From NCBI GenBank assembly GCA_034189135.1, contig JAXHVO010000129.1:1-64000 (forward strand): 64,000 bases of DNA, written 5' to 3'. Below are positions 9,115 through 17,584 of the stretch, piece after piece. Position 1 is the stretch's first letter, and each line of letters opens with the position of its first letter. The DNA comes from Thermodesulfobacteriota bacterium. GTDB lineage: Bacteria > Desulfobacterota > Desulfobacteria > Desulfobacterales > JAUWMJ01. The notes beneath the pieces were generated by a model. The model saw nothing but the letters and a program-made list of their open reading frames with translations, had not been told where the DNA came from and did no database searches. A program made the translations under genes and the position numbers.

Positions 9115-9165
9115 CGGGGAATAACGCTCTAAGCTGTCCTTACAAAAATACTATAGGAAAAACCA

Positions 9166-10179
9166 ATGCTGCAAAAAAAATTTTCTATCGGCAATTTTAC
9201 GGTTAGTCCGGGCGGAGAACCATACATAATCGCAGAAATCGGTTCAAATCATGACCAATCGCTTGATAAGGCTTTTAAACTGATAGAAATGGCGGGAAAG
9301 GCAGGTGCTCAGGCAGTAAAATTTCAGCTTTTCAAGGCCGAAAAAATGTACCCAGCCACCACAAAAATGTATGATATCTTTAAGTCTATTGAACTGAATG
9401 CAGACTGGTTACCAATTCTGGTTGAGCGCTGTCGAAATATTGGTGTGGAGTTTATGGCGTCCCCCTTTGACAAGGAATCAGCTTCTCTTTTGAATGATAT
9501 TCACGTTAGTGCTTTTAAGATTGCATCTTCCGAAATTGTAAACCTGGGACTATTGACATTGATTGCCTCTTTTAAAAAGCCTTTGATAATTTCAACCGGT
9601 ATGTGCGATTTGGTTGATGTGCATGATGCAGTTGAGTGTTGCCTACGGGCCGGTAACAAAAAGGTGGTTCTACTCCAATGCGGTGCAATGTATCCAATCC
9701 CGGCAGCACATGTGAATTTGAAGGTGATGGACACATTCTTTTCACTGTTTGGTTGCCCGGTAGGATTATCAGATCACACAAGTGGTTTGACGGCAGCGAT
9801 TGCGGCAGTGGGACGCGGCGCTTGCGTAATTGAAAAACATGTAACCATGGATAAAAAATCGAATGGACCAGATCATTTTTTTGCCATGGAACCGGATGAA
9901 TTCAAGGTCTTTATTAAAATGATTAACGAGGCGTATGAATGCCTTGGCAGTCGCCAAAAAAAGATGTTGCCGGAGGAACGTATCCAGGGACGTCGGGAAG
10001 GACTTTTTACAGCCCGTGATATTAATGAGGGTGAAGTTTTAAGGGAAAGTGACTTGATTATAAAAAGACCTGCGGCTGGAATAAGGCGACGTCATTTACA
10101 GTCAGTTGTGGGGGCGACATTAAAGAAAATGCTTCAGAAGGGTGATGCTCTTGAATGGGGTGAATTGATCTTAAAGTGA
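9166..10179 (+). CDS. pseI: nonulosonic acid synthase (PseI/NeuB family)
   Basis: This 337-residue enzyme condenses phosphoenolpyruvate with a 6-deoxy amino sugar to give pseudaminic or a related acid. The TIM-barrel motifs are EIGSNHDQSLDKA, KFQLFKAEKMYP, FKIASSE, ISTGMCD, LLQCGAMYP, GLSDHTSG and VIEKHVTMD...GPDHFFAMEP. A C-terminal SAF antifreeze-like domain follows (GLFTARDINEGEVLRESDL). AGGAAAA precedes the ATG. PseI is preferred over NeuB or LegI because of the pseC, pseF and pseG neighbours, but the exact sugar cannot be fixed from sequence. Confidence 0.85.
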   Translation: MLQKKFSIGNFTVSPGGEPYIIAEIGSNHDQSLDKAFKLIEMAGKAGAQAVKFQLFKAEKMYPATTKMYDIFKSIELNADWLPILVERCRNIGVEFMASPFDKESASLLNDIHVSAFKIASSEIVNLGLLTLIASFKKPLIISTGMCDLVDVHDAVECCLRAGNKKVVLLQCGAMYPIPAAHVNLKVMDTFFSLFGCPVGLSDHTSGLTAAIAAVGRGACVIEKHVTMDKKSNGPDHFFAMEPDEFKVFIKMINEAYECLGSRQKKMLPEERIQGRREGLFTARDINEGEVLRESDLIIKRPAAGIRRRHLQSVVGATLKKMLQKGDALEWGELILK

Positions 10180-10356
10180 AGGCGGTAGGTGCATGTAAGT
10201 TCATTCAATGTGGATGCTGCCAAAGTGCCCAAGAAATGCCGGTCTGGATGCGTCTTCTGCCTTATGTGAGAGTCAAAGCAGGCTGTTGTGTGCAAGTATA
10301 AAACTATGTCATGGTCTAATTTGGAGATAAAGGCATCACGATTAGGGGGTTAAATA

Positions 10357-11022
10357 ATGGGAGAAACTAAAAAATTAGTAATATTCGGAACCGCCATGCT
10401 GGCAGAACTCGCATATATCTATTTTACCACAGACAGCGATTACGAGGTGGCTGCGTTTACTAAGGATGCCCCTGAGGAAAAACGATTTTGTGATCTGCCG
10501 GTAGTCGATTTCTTTGATCTTGAGAAGACTTATCAGCCCTCAAAGTACCATCTGTTTATTCCCATGAGTGCAAAAAAATGTAATCAAATCAGGAAGACTA
10601 AGTTTGAAGAGGGTCTGGCCAAAGGTTTTTCCTTTGCTTCTTATATCAGTTCAAGAGCAACAGTTCTGCCAGAAGCATCTATTGGTAAAAATTGCTTCAT
10701 TCTTGAAAATAATGTGATTCAGAGTTTTGCAAAGATTCGCGACGATGTTGTTTTGTGGAGCGGGAATCATATCGGGCATCATTCAACTATCGGGTCACAT
10801 TGCTTTCTAACTTCTCACGTTGTTATTTCCGGGCGGGTAATAATTGGTGAACGCTGTTTTTTCGGCGTCAATTCAAGTGTAAGGGATGACGTCACTATTG
10901 CAAAAGCAAATATTGTTGGTGCGGGTGCTTTGATTATGAAAGACACCGGACCGGGACAAGTTTTTGCGGAAAGACAGACACCGGTCTTTCCAAAATCGAG
11001 CGACGAAATCAATTTGGAGTAG
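10357..11022 (+). CDS. PglD-like sugar O/N-acyltransferase (left-handed beta-helix)
   Basis: The 221-residue protein has an N-terminal Rossmann-like part (KKLVIFGTAMLAELAYIYF) and a C-terminal hexapeptide beta-helix (IGKNCFILENNVI, VVLWSGNHIGHHSTIGSHCF, VIIGERCFFGVNSSV, IVGAGALIM). This is the architecture of PglD/NeuD-type acyltransferases, which acetylate amino sugars. A GGGGG Shine-Dalgarno precedes ATG 10357. In this operon it could modify the nonulosonate. The 177 bp before it hold no gene. Confidence 0.75.
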   Translation: MGETKKLVIFGTAMLAELAYIYFTTDSDYEVAAFTKDAPEEKRFCDLPVVDFFDLEKTYQPSKYHLFIPMSAKKCNQIRKTKFEEGLAKGFSFASYISSRATVLPEASIGKNCFILENNVIQSFAKIRDDVVLWSGNHIGHHSTIGSHCFLTSHVVISGRVIIGERCFFGVNSSVRDDVTIAKANIVGAGALIMKDTGPGQVFAERQTPVFPKSSDEINLE

Positions 11023-11024
11023 GC

Positions 11025-11948
11025 GTGCAATTGTGGCATAAAATGGGGCGGATATTTGTCCCGCATACTGATTTATCATGGAACAAGTCGCATGCAATGC
11101 TTCCCACTGCGTTGCAACTGGAAAAGACTCGATATAGAATCTTTATTTCCGGTAGAGACGGGGTTAATCGTTCCTTGATCGGGTATTTCGATATCGATTT
11201 GAAAAATCCGAAAAAAATTCTTCATGTTTCCAAAAAACCTGTACTCGAGCTTGGCAAGCTTGGATGTTTTGATGATAATGGCGTAACCCCAGCAAGTATT
11301 ATTAGGAATGGAGACAGGTTATACCTCTATTACATTGGGTGGCGCCCTCGTTCAACTACCAGAATGAGTCTAATAGCTGGCCTAGCTGTCAGCGATGATA
11401 ATGGGCATACTTTTAAACGTCAATCTAAAGCGCCGTTGCTGTCCTTAACTGATCGGGAGCCATATTCAATTCTTACCGCACCGTGGGTAATCCATACTAA
11501 GAGTGACTGGAAAATGTGGTATGTTTCCGGCGAAGGCTGGATACACGAAGATTTGCCTGTTTATAATATAAAATTTGCATCATCGCGAGACGGCATCGTA
11601 TGGCAGCGTGAAGGTCGGGTTGCGTTGGATTTCGCTTCCGAGGATGAAGTCGCTTTAGCACGCCCTTGTGTGCTTTATGAAGACGGTACTTATAAAATGT
11701 GGTTTTCATTTAAAACAAAAACAAATACTTATAGAATTGGGTATGCAGAAAGCCTGTCTGGATTTGACTTCATTAGAAAAACAAACCAGATAAAAGGCTT
11801 GGAACCATCGCCCTCCGGATGGGATTCTGAAATGGTTGAATACCCCTGTGTGATCAAGCACGCAGAAAATCTGTTTATGTTCTATAATGGAAACAACTAT
11901 GGTAGTAATGGAGTCGGTTTAGCTGTGCTGGAAGCCGGTTGCGGATAG
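11025..11948 (+). CDS. five-bladed beta-propeller (glycosidase-like) protein
   Basis: The 307-residue product has repeated WxxWYxSG-type blades: YRIFISGRDG, LYLYYIGWRP, WKMWYVSGEGW, YKMWFSFKTKT and LFMFYNGNNYG. These are typical of GH43/GH32-like five-bladed propellers. No signal peptide is visible, so it is probably cytoplasmic, which is odd for a glycoside hydrolase. It may bind or process a sugar nucleotide. GTG 11025 is chosen because TTGGAGTAG lies just before it; ATG 11043 is an alternative. It starts three bases after the acyltransferase stop. Confidence 0.65.
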   Translation: MQLWHKMGRIFVPHTDLSWNKSHAMLPTALQLEKTRYRIFISGRDGVNRSLIGYFDIDLKNPKKILHVSKKPVLELGKLGCFDDNGVTPASIIRNGDRLYLYYIGWRPRSTTRMSLIAGLAVSDDNGHTFKRQSKAPLLSLTDREPYSILTAPWVIHTKSDWKMWYVSGEGWIHEDLPVYNIKFASSRDGIVWQREGRVALDFASEDEVALARPCVLYEDGTYKMWFSFKTKTNTYRIGYAESLSGFDFIRKTNQIKGLEPSPSGWDSEMVEYPCVIKHAENLFMFYNGNNYGSNGVGLAVLEAGCG

Positions 11949-12650
11949 ATGAAAAAAATTGCCATAATGCAGCCCACCTATCTGCCCTGGGTAGGGTATT
12001 TTGCGCTCATAGACAGAGTTGATGAATTCATCTTCTTGGACTCTGTTCAATTTGAACGTCGCAGCTGGCAGCAGCGAAATCGTATCAAAGGGCCTTCTGG
12101 GGAAATGATGCTAACAGTCCCTGTACATAAAGCTCCTCGGGATAAATTGCTTATATGTAATGCGAAAATTGACTATACTTCTAAGTTTGTTCGAAAACAT
12201 ATAAACGCTTTACAGCACGCCTACGGTAAAACGCCATTTTTTAATAAGTATAAAACAATTATTTTTGATGCTCTCAATAAAAAACCTCCGCTGTTGGCAG
12301 ATTTAAATATTGAAATCATCCTGAAGGTGGCTAAGATACTTGGGATTCAGACGATCATGCTGCGTTCATCTGAATTGGCTGCCCGAGGAAAGAAGGACGA
12401 ATTACTATTCAATATTTGCCGTGAAAGAGACGCTCAGATTTATATTTCCCCTCCCGGCTCAGTAAAGTATCTAAACACATCCCGATTTTTTAACAAGGAT
12501 GTCTTTCCACTCCAGTACCACAAATATATCCCGCAGCCTTATGACCAGTTAAACGGTGATTGCGTTCTATATCTTGCAATTATCGATTTATTATTTAATG
12601 CGGGTCCTGATTCTCTCGAGATTATCCGTTCGGGAGTAGATAAACAATAG
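11949..12650 (+). CDS. WbqC-family protein
   Basis: The 233-residue protein opens with IAIMQPTYLPWVGYFALIDRVD and continues FIFLDSVQFERRSWQQRNRIKG. This is the hallmark of the WbqC family found in O-antigen and nonulosonate gene clusters. The biochemical role of WbqC proteins is not firmly known; they are often placed with aminotransferases and acyltransferases of sugar pathways. The ATG follows the preceding stop directly, so translation is likely coupled. Confidence 0.85.
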   Translation: MKKIAIMQPTYLPWVGYFALIDRVDEFIFLDSVQFERRSWQQRNRIKGPSGEMMLTVPVHKAPRDKLLICNAKIDYTSKFVRKHINALQHAYGKTPFFNKYKTIIFDALNKKPPLLADLNIEIILKVAKILGIQTIMLRSSELAARGKKDELLFNICRERDAQIYISPPGSVKYLNTSRFFNKDVFPLQYHKYIPQPYDQLNGDCVLYLAIIDLLFNAGPDSLEIIRSGVDKQ

Positions 12651-12720
12651 TTTTCAAATCGGTTTTTATTTGAATTTGCAATCATCATTATTTATCGGAA
12701 TGATTTAAGCGGAGATGAAA

Positions 12721-14040
12721 ATGACTATTGAGAAGTCTCTCAAGATGCAGGCACGTGCAGCAAAGCGTATTCCCGGCATGTGTCAGTTATTGTCGAAACG
12801 CCCCGATATGTTCAGTCTTGGCGTCTGGCCTGGGTACTACACCAAGGCGAAAGGGGTCACTGTGTGGGATCTCGACGGCAATGAATATTTGGACATGAGT
12901 ATATCGGGAATTGGAGCGGCTGTTTTAGGGTATGCTGATGATGAGGTTGATGCGGCAGTTCAGAAAGCTATTTACAATGGTGTCGTTTCATCTTTAAATT
13001 GTCCTGAAGAAATTGAGCTCGCGGACCTGCTCTGTGAACTGCATCCCTGGGCAGATATGGTGCGTTTTGCAAGATCGGGTGGAGAAGCCATGGGTATTGC
13101 GATCAGAATCGCACGAGCGCATACAAAACGAAACATCATTGCCTTTTGCGGCTATCATGGTTGGCAAGATTGGTATCTTGCTGCCAATTTAGGTACTGGA
13201 AATGAGTTGAATGAGCACCTTATTGAAGGATTGAGTCCCACAGGTGTTCCTGAATCATTGTCCGGTAGCAGTTTGCCGTTTCGATATAACCGTATTGAAG
13301 ATCTAGAGACAATTGCGGCCAAACATGCTAGCGATCTCGCCGCAATTGTTATGGAGCCTATTCGAAATATGGAGCCAGCTCCTGGCTTTATTGAAAGGGT
13401 TCGGGACATAGCCGATGAAACGGGTGCGGTATTCGTAATGGATGAGATCTCCGCAGGATTTAGAATAAACCCGGGGGGCGCACACTTGGTGAAGCATCAT
13501 GTGGCCCCGGATGTCGCTGTATTTGCTAAAGCAATGGGCAATGGATATGCTATATCAGCAATAATTGGCCGAGAAAGAATTATGCAGTCTGCCCAGGAAA
13601 GCTTTATCAGTTCAACCCATTGGACAGAACGCGCTGGCTTTGTTGCGGCACTGGCGACTATAAATAAACACCGGCGCGAAAATGTTTCGGCGCATCTTAT
13701 CCATATTGGTTCTATGGTATTGCGAGGCTGGAATGAACTGGGAGCCAAATATGAACTACCGGTACATGTCGGTGGGCTACAGCCCATGGGGCATTTTTCT
13801 ATTGATCATGAAAAATTTTTTGCTTTAAAAGCGTTGTATGTTCAGAAGATGCTGGATCAGGGGATTCTGGCATCTAATCTTTTTTATGTGACCCACGCTC
13901 ACACTGAAGAACACGTTTATCGGTATCTTAGAGCAACCGATAAAGCATTTAAGGTTATTGCCGAAAGTATCCAATGTGACGATATTGAATCAAGGCTGCG
14001 CGGCAAACCCGCCCAAAGCGGATTTAAGCGCATCAATTAG
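12721..14040 (+). CDS. class III PLP aminotransferase (GSA-aminomutase-like)
   Basis: This roughly 439-residue aminotransferase carries the class III signature: FARSGGEAMGIAIRIARA, FCGYHGWQDWY, VMEPIRNMEP, VFVMDEISAGFR and the PLP lysine in VAVFAKAMGNG. It resembles glutamate-1-semialdehyde aminomutase-like enzymes found in surface-sugar clusters, where they may put an amino group on a sugar side chain. ATG 12721 is chosen because GCGGAG at 12708-12713 is seven bases away, whereas ATG 12715 is too close. True hemL is less likely given the context. Confidence 0.8.
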   Translation: MTIEKSLKMQARAAKRIPGMCQLLSKRPDMFSLGVWPGYYTKAKGVTVWDLDGNEYLDMSISGIGAAVLGYADDEVDAAVQKAIYNGVVSSLNCPEEIELADLLCELHPWADMVRFARSGGEAMGIAIRIARAHTKRNIIAFCGYHGWQDWYLAANLGTGNELNEHLIEGLSPTGVPESLSGSSLPFRYNRIEDLETIAAKHASDLAAIVMEPIRNMEPAPGFIERVRDIADETGAVFVMDEISAGFRINPGGAHLVKHHVAPDVAVFAKAMGNGYAISAIIGRERIMQSAQESFISSTHWTERAGFVAALATINKHRRENVSAHLIHIGSMVLRGWNELGAKYELPVHVGGLQPMGHFSIDHEKFFALKALYVQKMLDQGILASNLFYVTHAHTEEHVYRYLRATDKAFKVIAESIQCDDIESRLRGKPAQSGFKRIN

Positions 14041-14388
14041 AGTTGTATATATAAGAGCCATGTGAGACCTTTGGAAAATGATAATTTTTGTTCTAGTTTA
14101 AGGAAGGAGAAAATTTTAACAAAATGAATATCTTGAATATTTAGAGGACAAAAATTTGAGCCTGACGTAGAAACCGGACAAAAAGTACCGTTTTGCAAAG
14201 GTCTCATTTTTCAGGCTGGATCTGGATGGTGGTTTTAAGTTTGGTCCTGGTAATATACAATACAAACGCCAGCCGGAAACAGAACTCATACTAACCTGAA
14301 GCATCTTTTTTGAATCCTGATTGTCAATAAATATTTCCAAGTATGAATATCACCCACCAACATTTCAATATTTAATGGTGAGGCAACA
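14041..14388 (+). other. gene-free interval with MITE-like element
   Basis: No credible gene. The left part holds the 144-bp element described at 14063-14206. The remaining 180 bp have no recognisable motif apart from the GGTGAGG Shine-Dalgarno for pseF at about 14377-14383. Confidence 0.6.
14063..14206. mobile_element. MITE-like element with 18-bp terminal inverted repeats
   Basis: The left end reads TGAGACCTTTGGAAAATG, and the right end, reverse-complemented, reads TGAGACCTTTGCAAAACG, so 15 or 16 of 18 bases match. The 144-bp interior has no ORF. The ends look like insertion-sequence termini, so this is probably a non-autonomous derivative or a deletion remnant. No clear target-site duplication is seen in the flanks. 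Confidence 0.6.
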
Positions 14389-15078
14389 TTGAAGATAGCC
14401 ATAATACCGGCCCGTGGGGGTAGCAAACGTATACCGTATAAAAACATTATAGATTTTTGTGGAAAACCGATGATAGCCTATGCGTTGGAAGCTGCCCTGA
14501 ATTCACGTCTATTTGATAAAATTCACGTATCAACTGACTCCGAAAAGATTGCTCAAATTGTAGATTCCTTAGGATATACAATTGATTTTATGCGACCGGC
14601 AGGATTAGCCGATGACCATACTGGAATTATTCCGGTTCTGAAGAATGTACTCAAGGAATTTGATAACCGCAAGCAAACCTATAAGCATGTCTTGGCATTA
14701 ATGCCGTGTTGTCCGCTTCTATTGACAGATGACATCCTGCGAGGCTATTCTAAATTTCGATCGTTCGGTGGTAAACGTCCCCTGCACGTAGTAACACCTT
14801 ATCCGGTTCCCATTGAGTGGGCTTATGATCGTAACAATGCTGGGGTATTGATTCCTAGAAACCCTGGTGCATATGCCGTTCGTTCACAAGATCTTAAACC
14901 GGCCTATTACGAATGCGGCCCATTTTCGATTTTTCACCGAAATCATATTCTATCCGAGACTCCGGCTACAGACGAGGGGTTCTGTTCGATAACCATACCC
15001 CGAAGCCAGGCAGTTGATATTGATGAGCCAGAGGATCTCATCCTGGCTGAAAGCATGTTTAGGGCTCTTAATAGTTAA
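14389..15078 (+). CDS. pseF: CMP-pseudaminic acid (acylneuraminate) cytidylyltransferase
   Basis: The 229-residue enzyme activates a nonulosonic acid with CTP. Motifs are IIPARGGSKRIPYKNI (nucleotide-binding loop), GKPMIAYALEAAL, HVSTDSEKIA, LMPCCPLLLTDDI and the closing DIDEPEDLILAE. The start is TTG at 14389 (MKIAIIPARGG), the first residue of the family core, with GGTGAGG just before it. The length is normal for PseF. It lies seven codons' length or less from pseG. Confidence 0.85.
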   Translation: MKIAIIPARGGSKRIPYKNIIDFCGKPMIAYALEAALNSRLFDKIHVSTDSEKIAQIVDSLGYTIDFMRPAGLADDHTGIIPVLKNVLKEFDNRKQTYKHVLALMPCCPLLLTDDILRGYSKFRSFGGKRPLHVVTPYPVPIEWAYDRNNAGVLIPRNPGAYAVRSQDLKPAYYECGPFSIFHRNHILSETPATDEGFCSITIPRSQAVDIDEPEDLILAESMFRALNS

Positions 15079-15090
15079 AGGCTGTTGACT

Positions 15091-16179
15091 ATGTCAAAAG
15101 TACTCATCCGAACCGACGCATCAAATAGTACCGGAATGGGGCACCTAAACCGCTGTGTTTCTTTGGCCCGACATTTTGAAATCGAGGGAATCGAGTCGCT
15201 TCTAATACTACGTCATGCTTCCGACAACATAGTGACCGGCTTTAAAAATCAAGGGCTAAATATATCCGTTCTGGAAAAATGCGGCAGTCTGTATGACGAA
15301 GCACTTTTGATATCGAATCGTTTTGCCTCACAGTATTCAGCAATTGTGTTTGATTTCTCCCATTACCAGATTATGTCCAGAGTTGAAGAATTGATACCGT
15401 ATTTTAAAATATTGCACAACTCATTTTCTGCGACGTTATTAATCGACGGATTAGATGACACCGCCATTATTGACCATATCGAACCGTCAATTGATGTCGT
15501 CGTTACACCTTACATTGGTGCCAAATGTCGCTCTGCTGATGAAAACCCGGGATTTAGGCACTGGGCGGGGCCGGCTTACTTTATTTTCCCTCCTGAATTT
15601 ACATCAATAAACTGGGATAGACAGGTTCGTGGCAAAGCAAAGAATTTATTGGTAAGCATGGGCGGGTCTGATCCATATGAGCTCACCCTGATGATTATAG
15701 ACGCCTTGCAACTACTGGAATCAGAAATTATTTGCAGAGTCGTTGTAGGACCAGGATTTACGGAAAGCCTTAAGTTAAAGATAGAAAAAGCGTGCGCTGT
15801 AATTCCCTGTTGTAAAATTGTATTCGGCCTGCCCACACTTATCCGCCACCTACAATGGGCCGATATTGCTATAAGTGCTTCCGGATTAACGAAGTATGAA
15901 ATGGCTTATGCCGGCGTGCCCTCATTGCAGCTATCGTTTAACGCAAAGATAGCTGCAGCAAACGCTCAAGACGAAACGAAAGGTTTTTACCTCGATCTGG
16001 GCCTGTATACGGAAACAACCTCTCTTGATATCGCAAATGAAATTGATGCCCTGGTAAGATCTTTTGAAAGACGTAGAGAAATGGTCAGGTTAGGGCAGGC
16101 CTTATTTAGCAAGACAGGTTTAGACAGCTTGATCCGAGAAGTTCGGGGGAATATTGTAGATTCAATAAATTGCAACTGA
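15091..16179 (+). CDS. pseG: UDP-2,4-diacetamido-2,4,6-trideoxy-altropyranose hydrolase (PseG)
   Basis: This GT-B-fold hydrolase removes UDP from the precursor sugar before condensation by PseI. Motifs are RTDASNSTGMGHLNRC (catalytic glycine/histidine loop), FDFSHYQ, AGPAYFIFPPEF, LVSMGGSDPYELT and the UDP-binding ISASGLTKYEMAYAGVP. The length of 362 aa fits PseG. ATG 15091 is preferred to the TTG two codons upstream. It follows pseF by 12 bp. Confidence 0.85.
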   Translation: MSKVLIRTDASNSTGMGHLNRCVSLARHFEIEGIESLLILRHASDNIVTGFKNQGLNISVLEKCGSLYDEALLISNRFASQYSAIVFDFSHYQIMSRVEELIPYFKILHNSFSATLLIDGLDDTAIIDHIEPSIDVVVTPYIGAKCRSADENPGFRHWAGPAYFIFPPEFTSINWDRQVRGKAKNLLVSMGGSDPYELTLMIIDALQLLESEIICRVVVGPGFTESLKLKIEKACAVIPCCKIVFGLPTLIRHLQWADIAISASGLTKYEMAYAGVPSLQLSFNAKIAAANAQDETKGFYLDLGLYTETTSLDIANEIDALVRSFERRREMVRLGQALFSKTGLDSLIREVRGNIVDSINCN

Positions 16180-16213
16180 ATCACAGTAACTGACAGTAAT
16201 TCTAAATACCACT

Positions 16214-16759
16214 ATGAGTATGCAAAAACCCAGAAGCTCGGTGATCGATGGTGAACGTATTTACTTGCGAGAATTAAGACCGGACGATGTGACCGAAGCA
16301 TACTGTCGCTGGATGAATGATCCGCACATCACACAATATACGGACAGCCGCAATATGAATTTTTCCATCGATTCACTTAGAGAATATGTAAAAGAAAAAT
16401 ATGAAAGCAAGACTGAATTATTTCTGGCAATTATAGAGAGGGAAGACAATTGCCATATTGGCAATATAAAACTCGGGCCTATTAATCTGCAGGATCAAAA
16501 TGCTGACATTGGAATTATCATTGGCGAGAAGCAATTCTGGGCAAAGGGTTATGCAACCGAAGCGATAGGGTTACTTAAAAACCATGCATTTTTTGTGATT
16601 GGTTTGCATAAATTGACGGCCGGCAGTCTCGGAATGAATACCGGATCGATCAAAGCATTTCAAAACAATGGGTTTAAAATAGAGGGTATTCGAAAAGAAC
16701 ATGTTTTTTTTAAAGGGAGTTTTATTGATACGATCCTGCTTGGTTTGATCAATGAATAA
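16214..16759 (+). CDS. GNAT acetyltransferase (RimJ/RimL type; PseH-like role likely)
   Basis: The 181-residue GNAT protein has LRELRPDDVTEAYCRWMNDP, HIGNIKLGPI, the acetyl-CoA loop GEKQFWAKGYATEAI and SIKAFQNNGFKIEGIRKEH. In pseudaminic-acid operons a GNAT (PseH) acetylates the C4 amine after PseC. Placed directly after pseG, this one is the best PseH candidate. A second GNAT at 20921 is the alternative. Confidence 0.75.
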   Translation: MSMQKPRSSVIDGERIYLRELRPDDVTEAYCRWMNDPHITQYTDSRNMNFSIDSLREYVKEKYESKTELFLAIIEREDNCHIGNIKLGPINLQDQNADIGIIIGEKQFWAKGYATEAIGLLKNHAFFVIGLHKLTAGSLGMNTGSIKAFQNNGFKIEGIRKEHVFFKGSFIDTILLGLINE

Positions 16760-16807
16760 ATTCTATTACAATATTAATAAGCAAATTTAAAACTGCAGAG
16801 GTACATT

Positions 16808-17560
16808 TTGAAAACAGATACAAAAGAAAATGTGCGTGTTATCGCCAGCATCGAAGCGCGCATGGGCTCGACTCGCCTGCCGAGAAAGGTTCTGGCTGAT
16901 GTTTGTGGTCAACCGTCTTTAACGAGGCTGCTGCGTCGACTCAGGCGCTGTCAGACATTGGACGGGATAATATTGGCAACCTCTTCATTGCCTCAGGATG
17001 ATCCATTAGAGAGATGGGCCCGCTCTGAGAACCTGGATATATACCGGGGCAGTGAAGAAGATGTTCTTCAACGTGTTGTCGATGCCCAACAAAGCATGCA
17101 GTCCGACGTGGTTGTTGAAATTACGGGCGATTGCACCATTTTAGATCCTGAAATTATCGATATGGGAGTCACTACCTTCTTAATGAATGATTGTGATGTA
17201 GTTCTCTCAGCTCCTGAAATGTACCCAGGGGGAATGGATGTTCTGGTATATCGCTATTCAATACTGGAGGACAACGCGAGAACCCAGTTTGATCCTTTAG
17301 TTCGTGAACATGTGGCTTATTATATTGTCCGTCATCCAGAGATATATAGAACGATCAAGCTTTATCCACCTGCTCGCTGGCAAGCTCCCCACTTTCGATT
17401 TATGTTGGATTATCCCGAAGATTTGGAGTTTATTCGCCAAGTTTATCGCCGATTGGAGCCAGACTACGGAGATGGATTCGGTATTGAAGAAATTATGTCA
17501 CTGATGCGGCAAGAACCAGCCCTGCTTGATATAAACAGCCATTGTGATCGGAAAATCTAG
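16808..17560 (+). CDS. SpsF-like cytidylyltransferase-family protein
   Basis: The 250-residue protein shows the nucleotidyltransferase start IEARMGSTRLPRKVLADVCG, GSEEDVLQRVVDA, EITGDCTILDPEIID and a C-terminal FMLDYPEDLEFI. These match the SpsF/FlmC family of spore-coat and nonulosonate clusters. Its precise substrate is unknown; it probably activates a sugar acid or a side group. TTG 16808 is the likely start, with GCAGAGG a few bases upstream. Confidence 0.75.
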   Translation: MKTDTKENVRVIASIEARMGSTRLPRKVLADVCGQPSLTRLLRRLRRCQTLDGIILATSSLPQDDPLERWARSENLDIYRGSEEDVLQRVVDAQQSMQSDVVVEITGDCTILDPEIIDMGVTTFLMNDCDVVLSAPEMYPGGMDVLVYRYSILEDNARTQFDPLVREHVAYYIVRHPEIYRTIKLYPPARWQAPHFRFMLDYPEDLEFIRQVYRRLEPDYGDGFGIEEIMSLMRQEPALLDINSHCDRKI

Positions 17561-17584
17561 CCTTACCGGGAATTAGCTAAGTTC

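Noticed and set aside
12721-14040. Reading the class III aminotransferase as housekeeping hemL
   Set aside because: It sits between wbqC and pseF in a sugar operon and its N-terminus differs from hemL; a sugar-modifying role is more likely.
14116-14340. 74-codon minus-strand ORF across the MITE-like element
   Set aside because: It spans one terminal repeat of the element, has no ribosome site and resembles no family I know.
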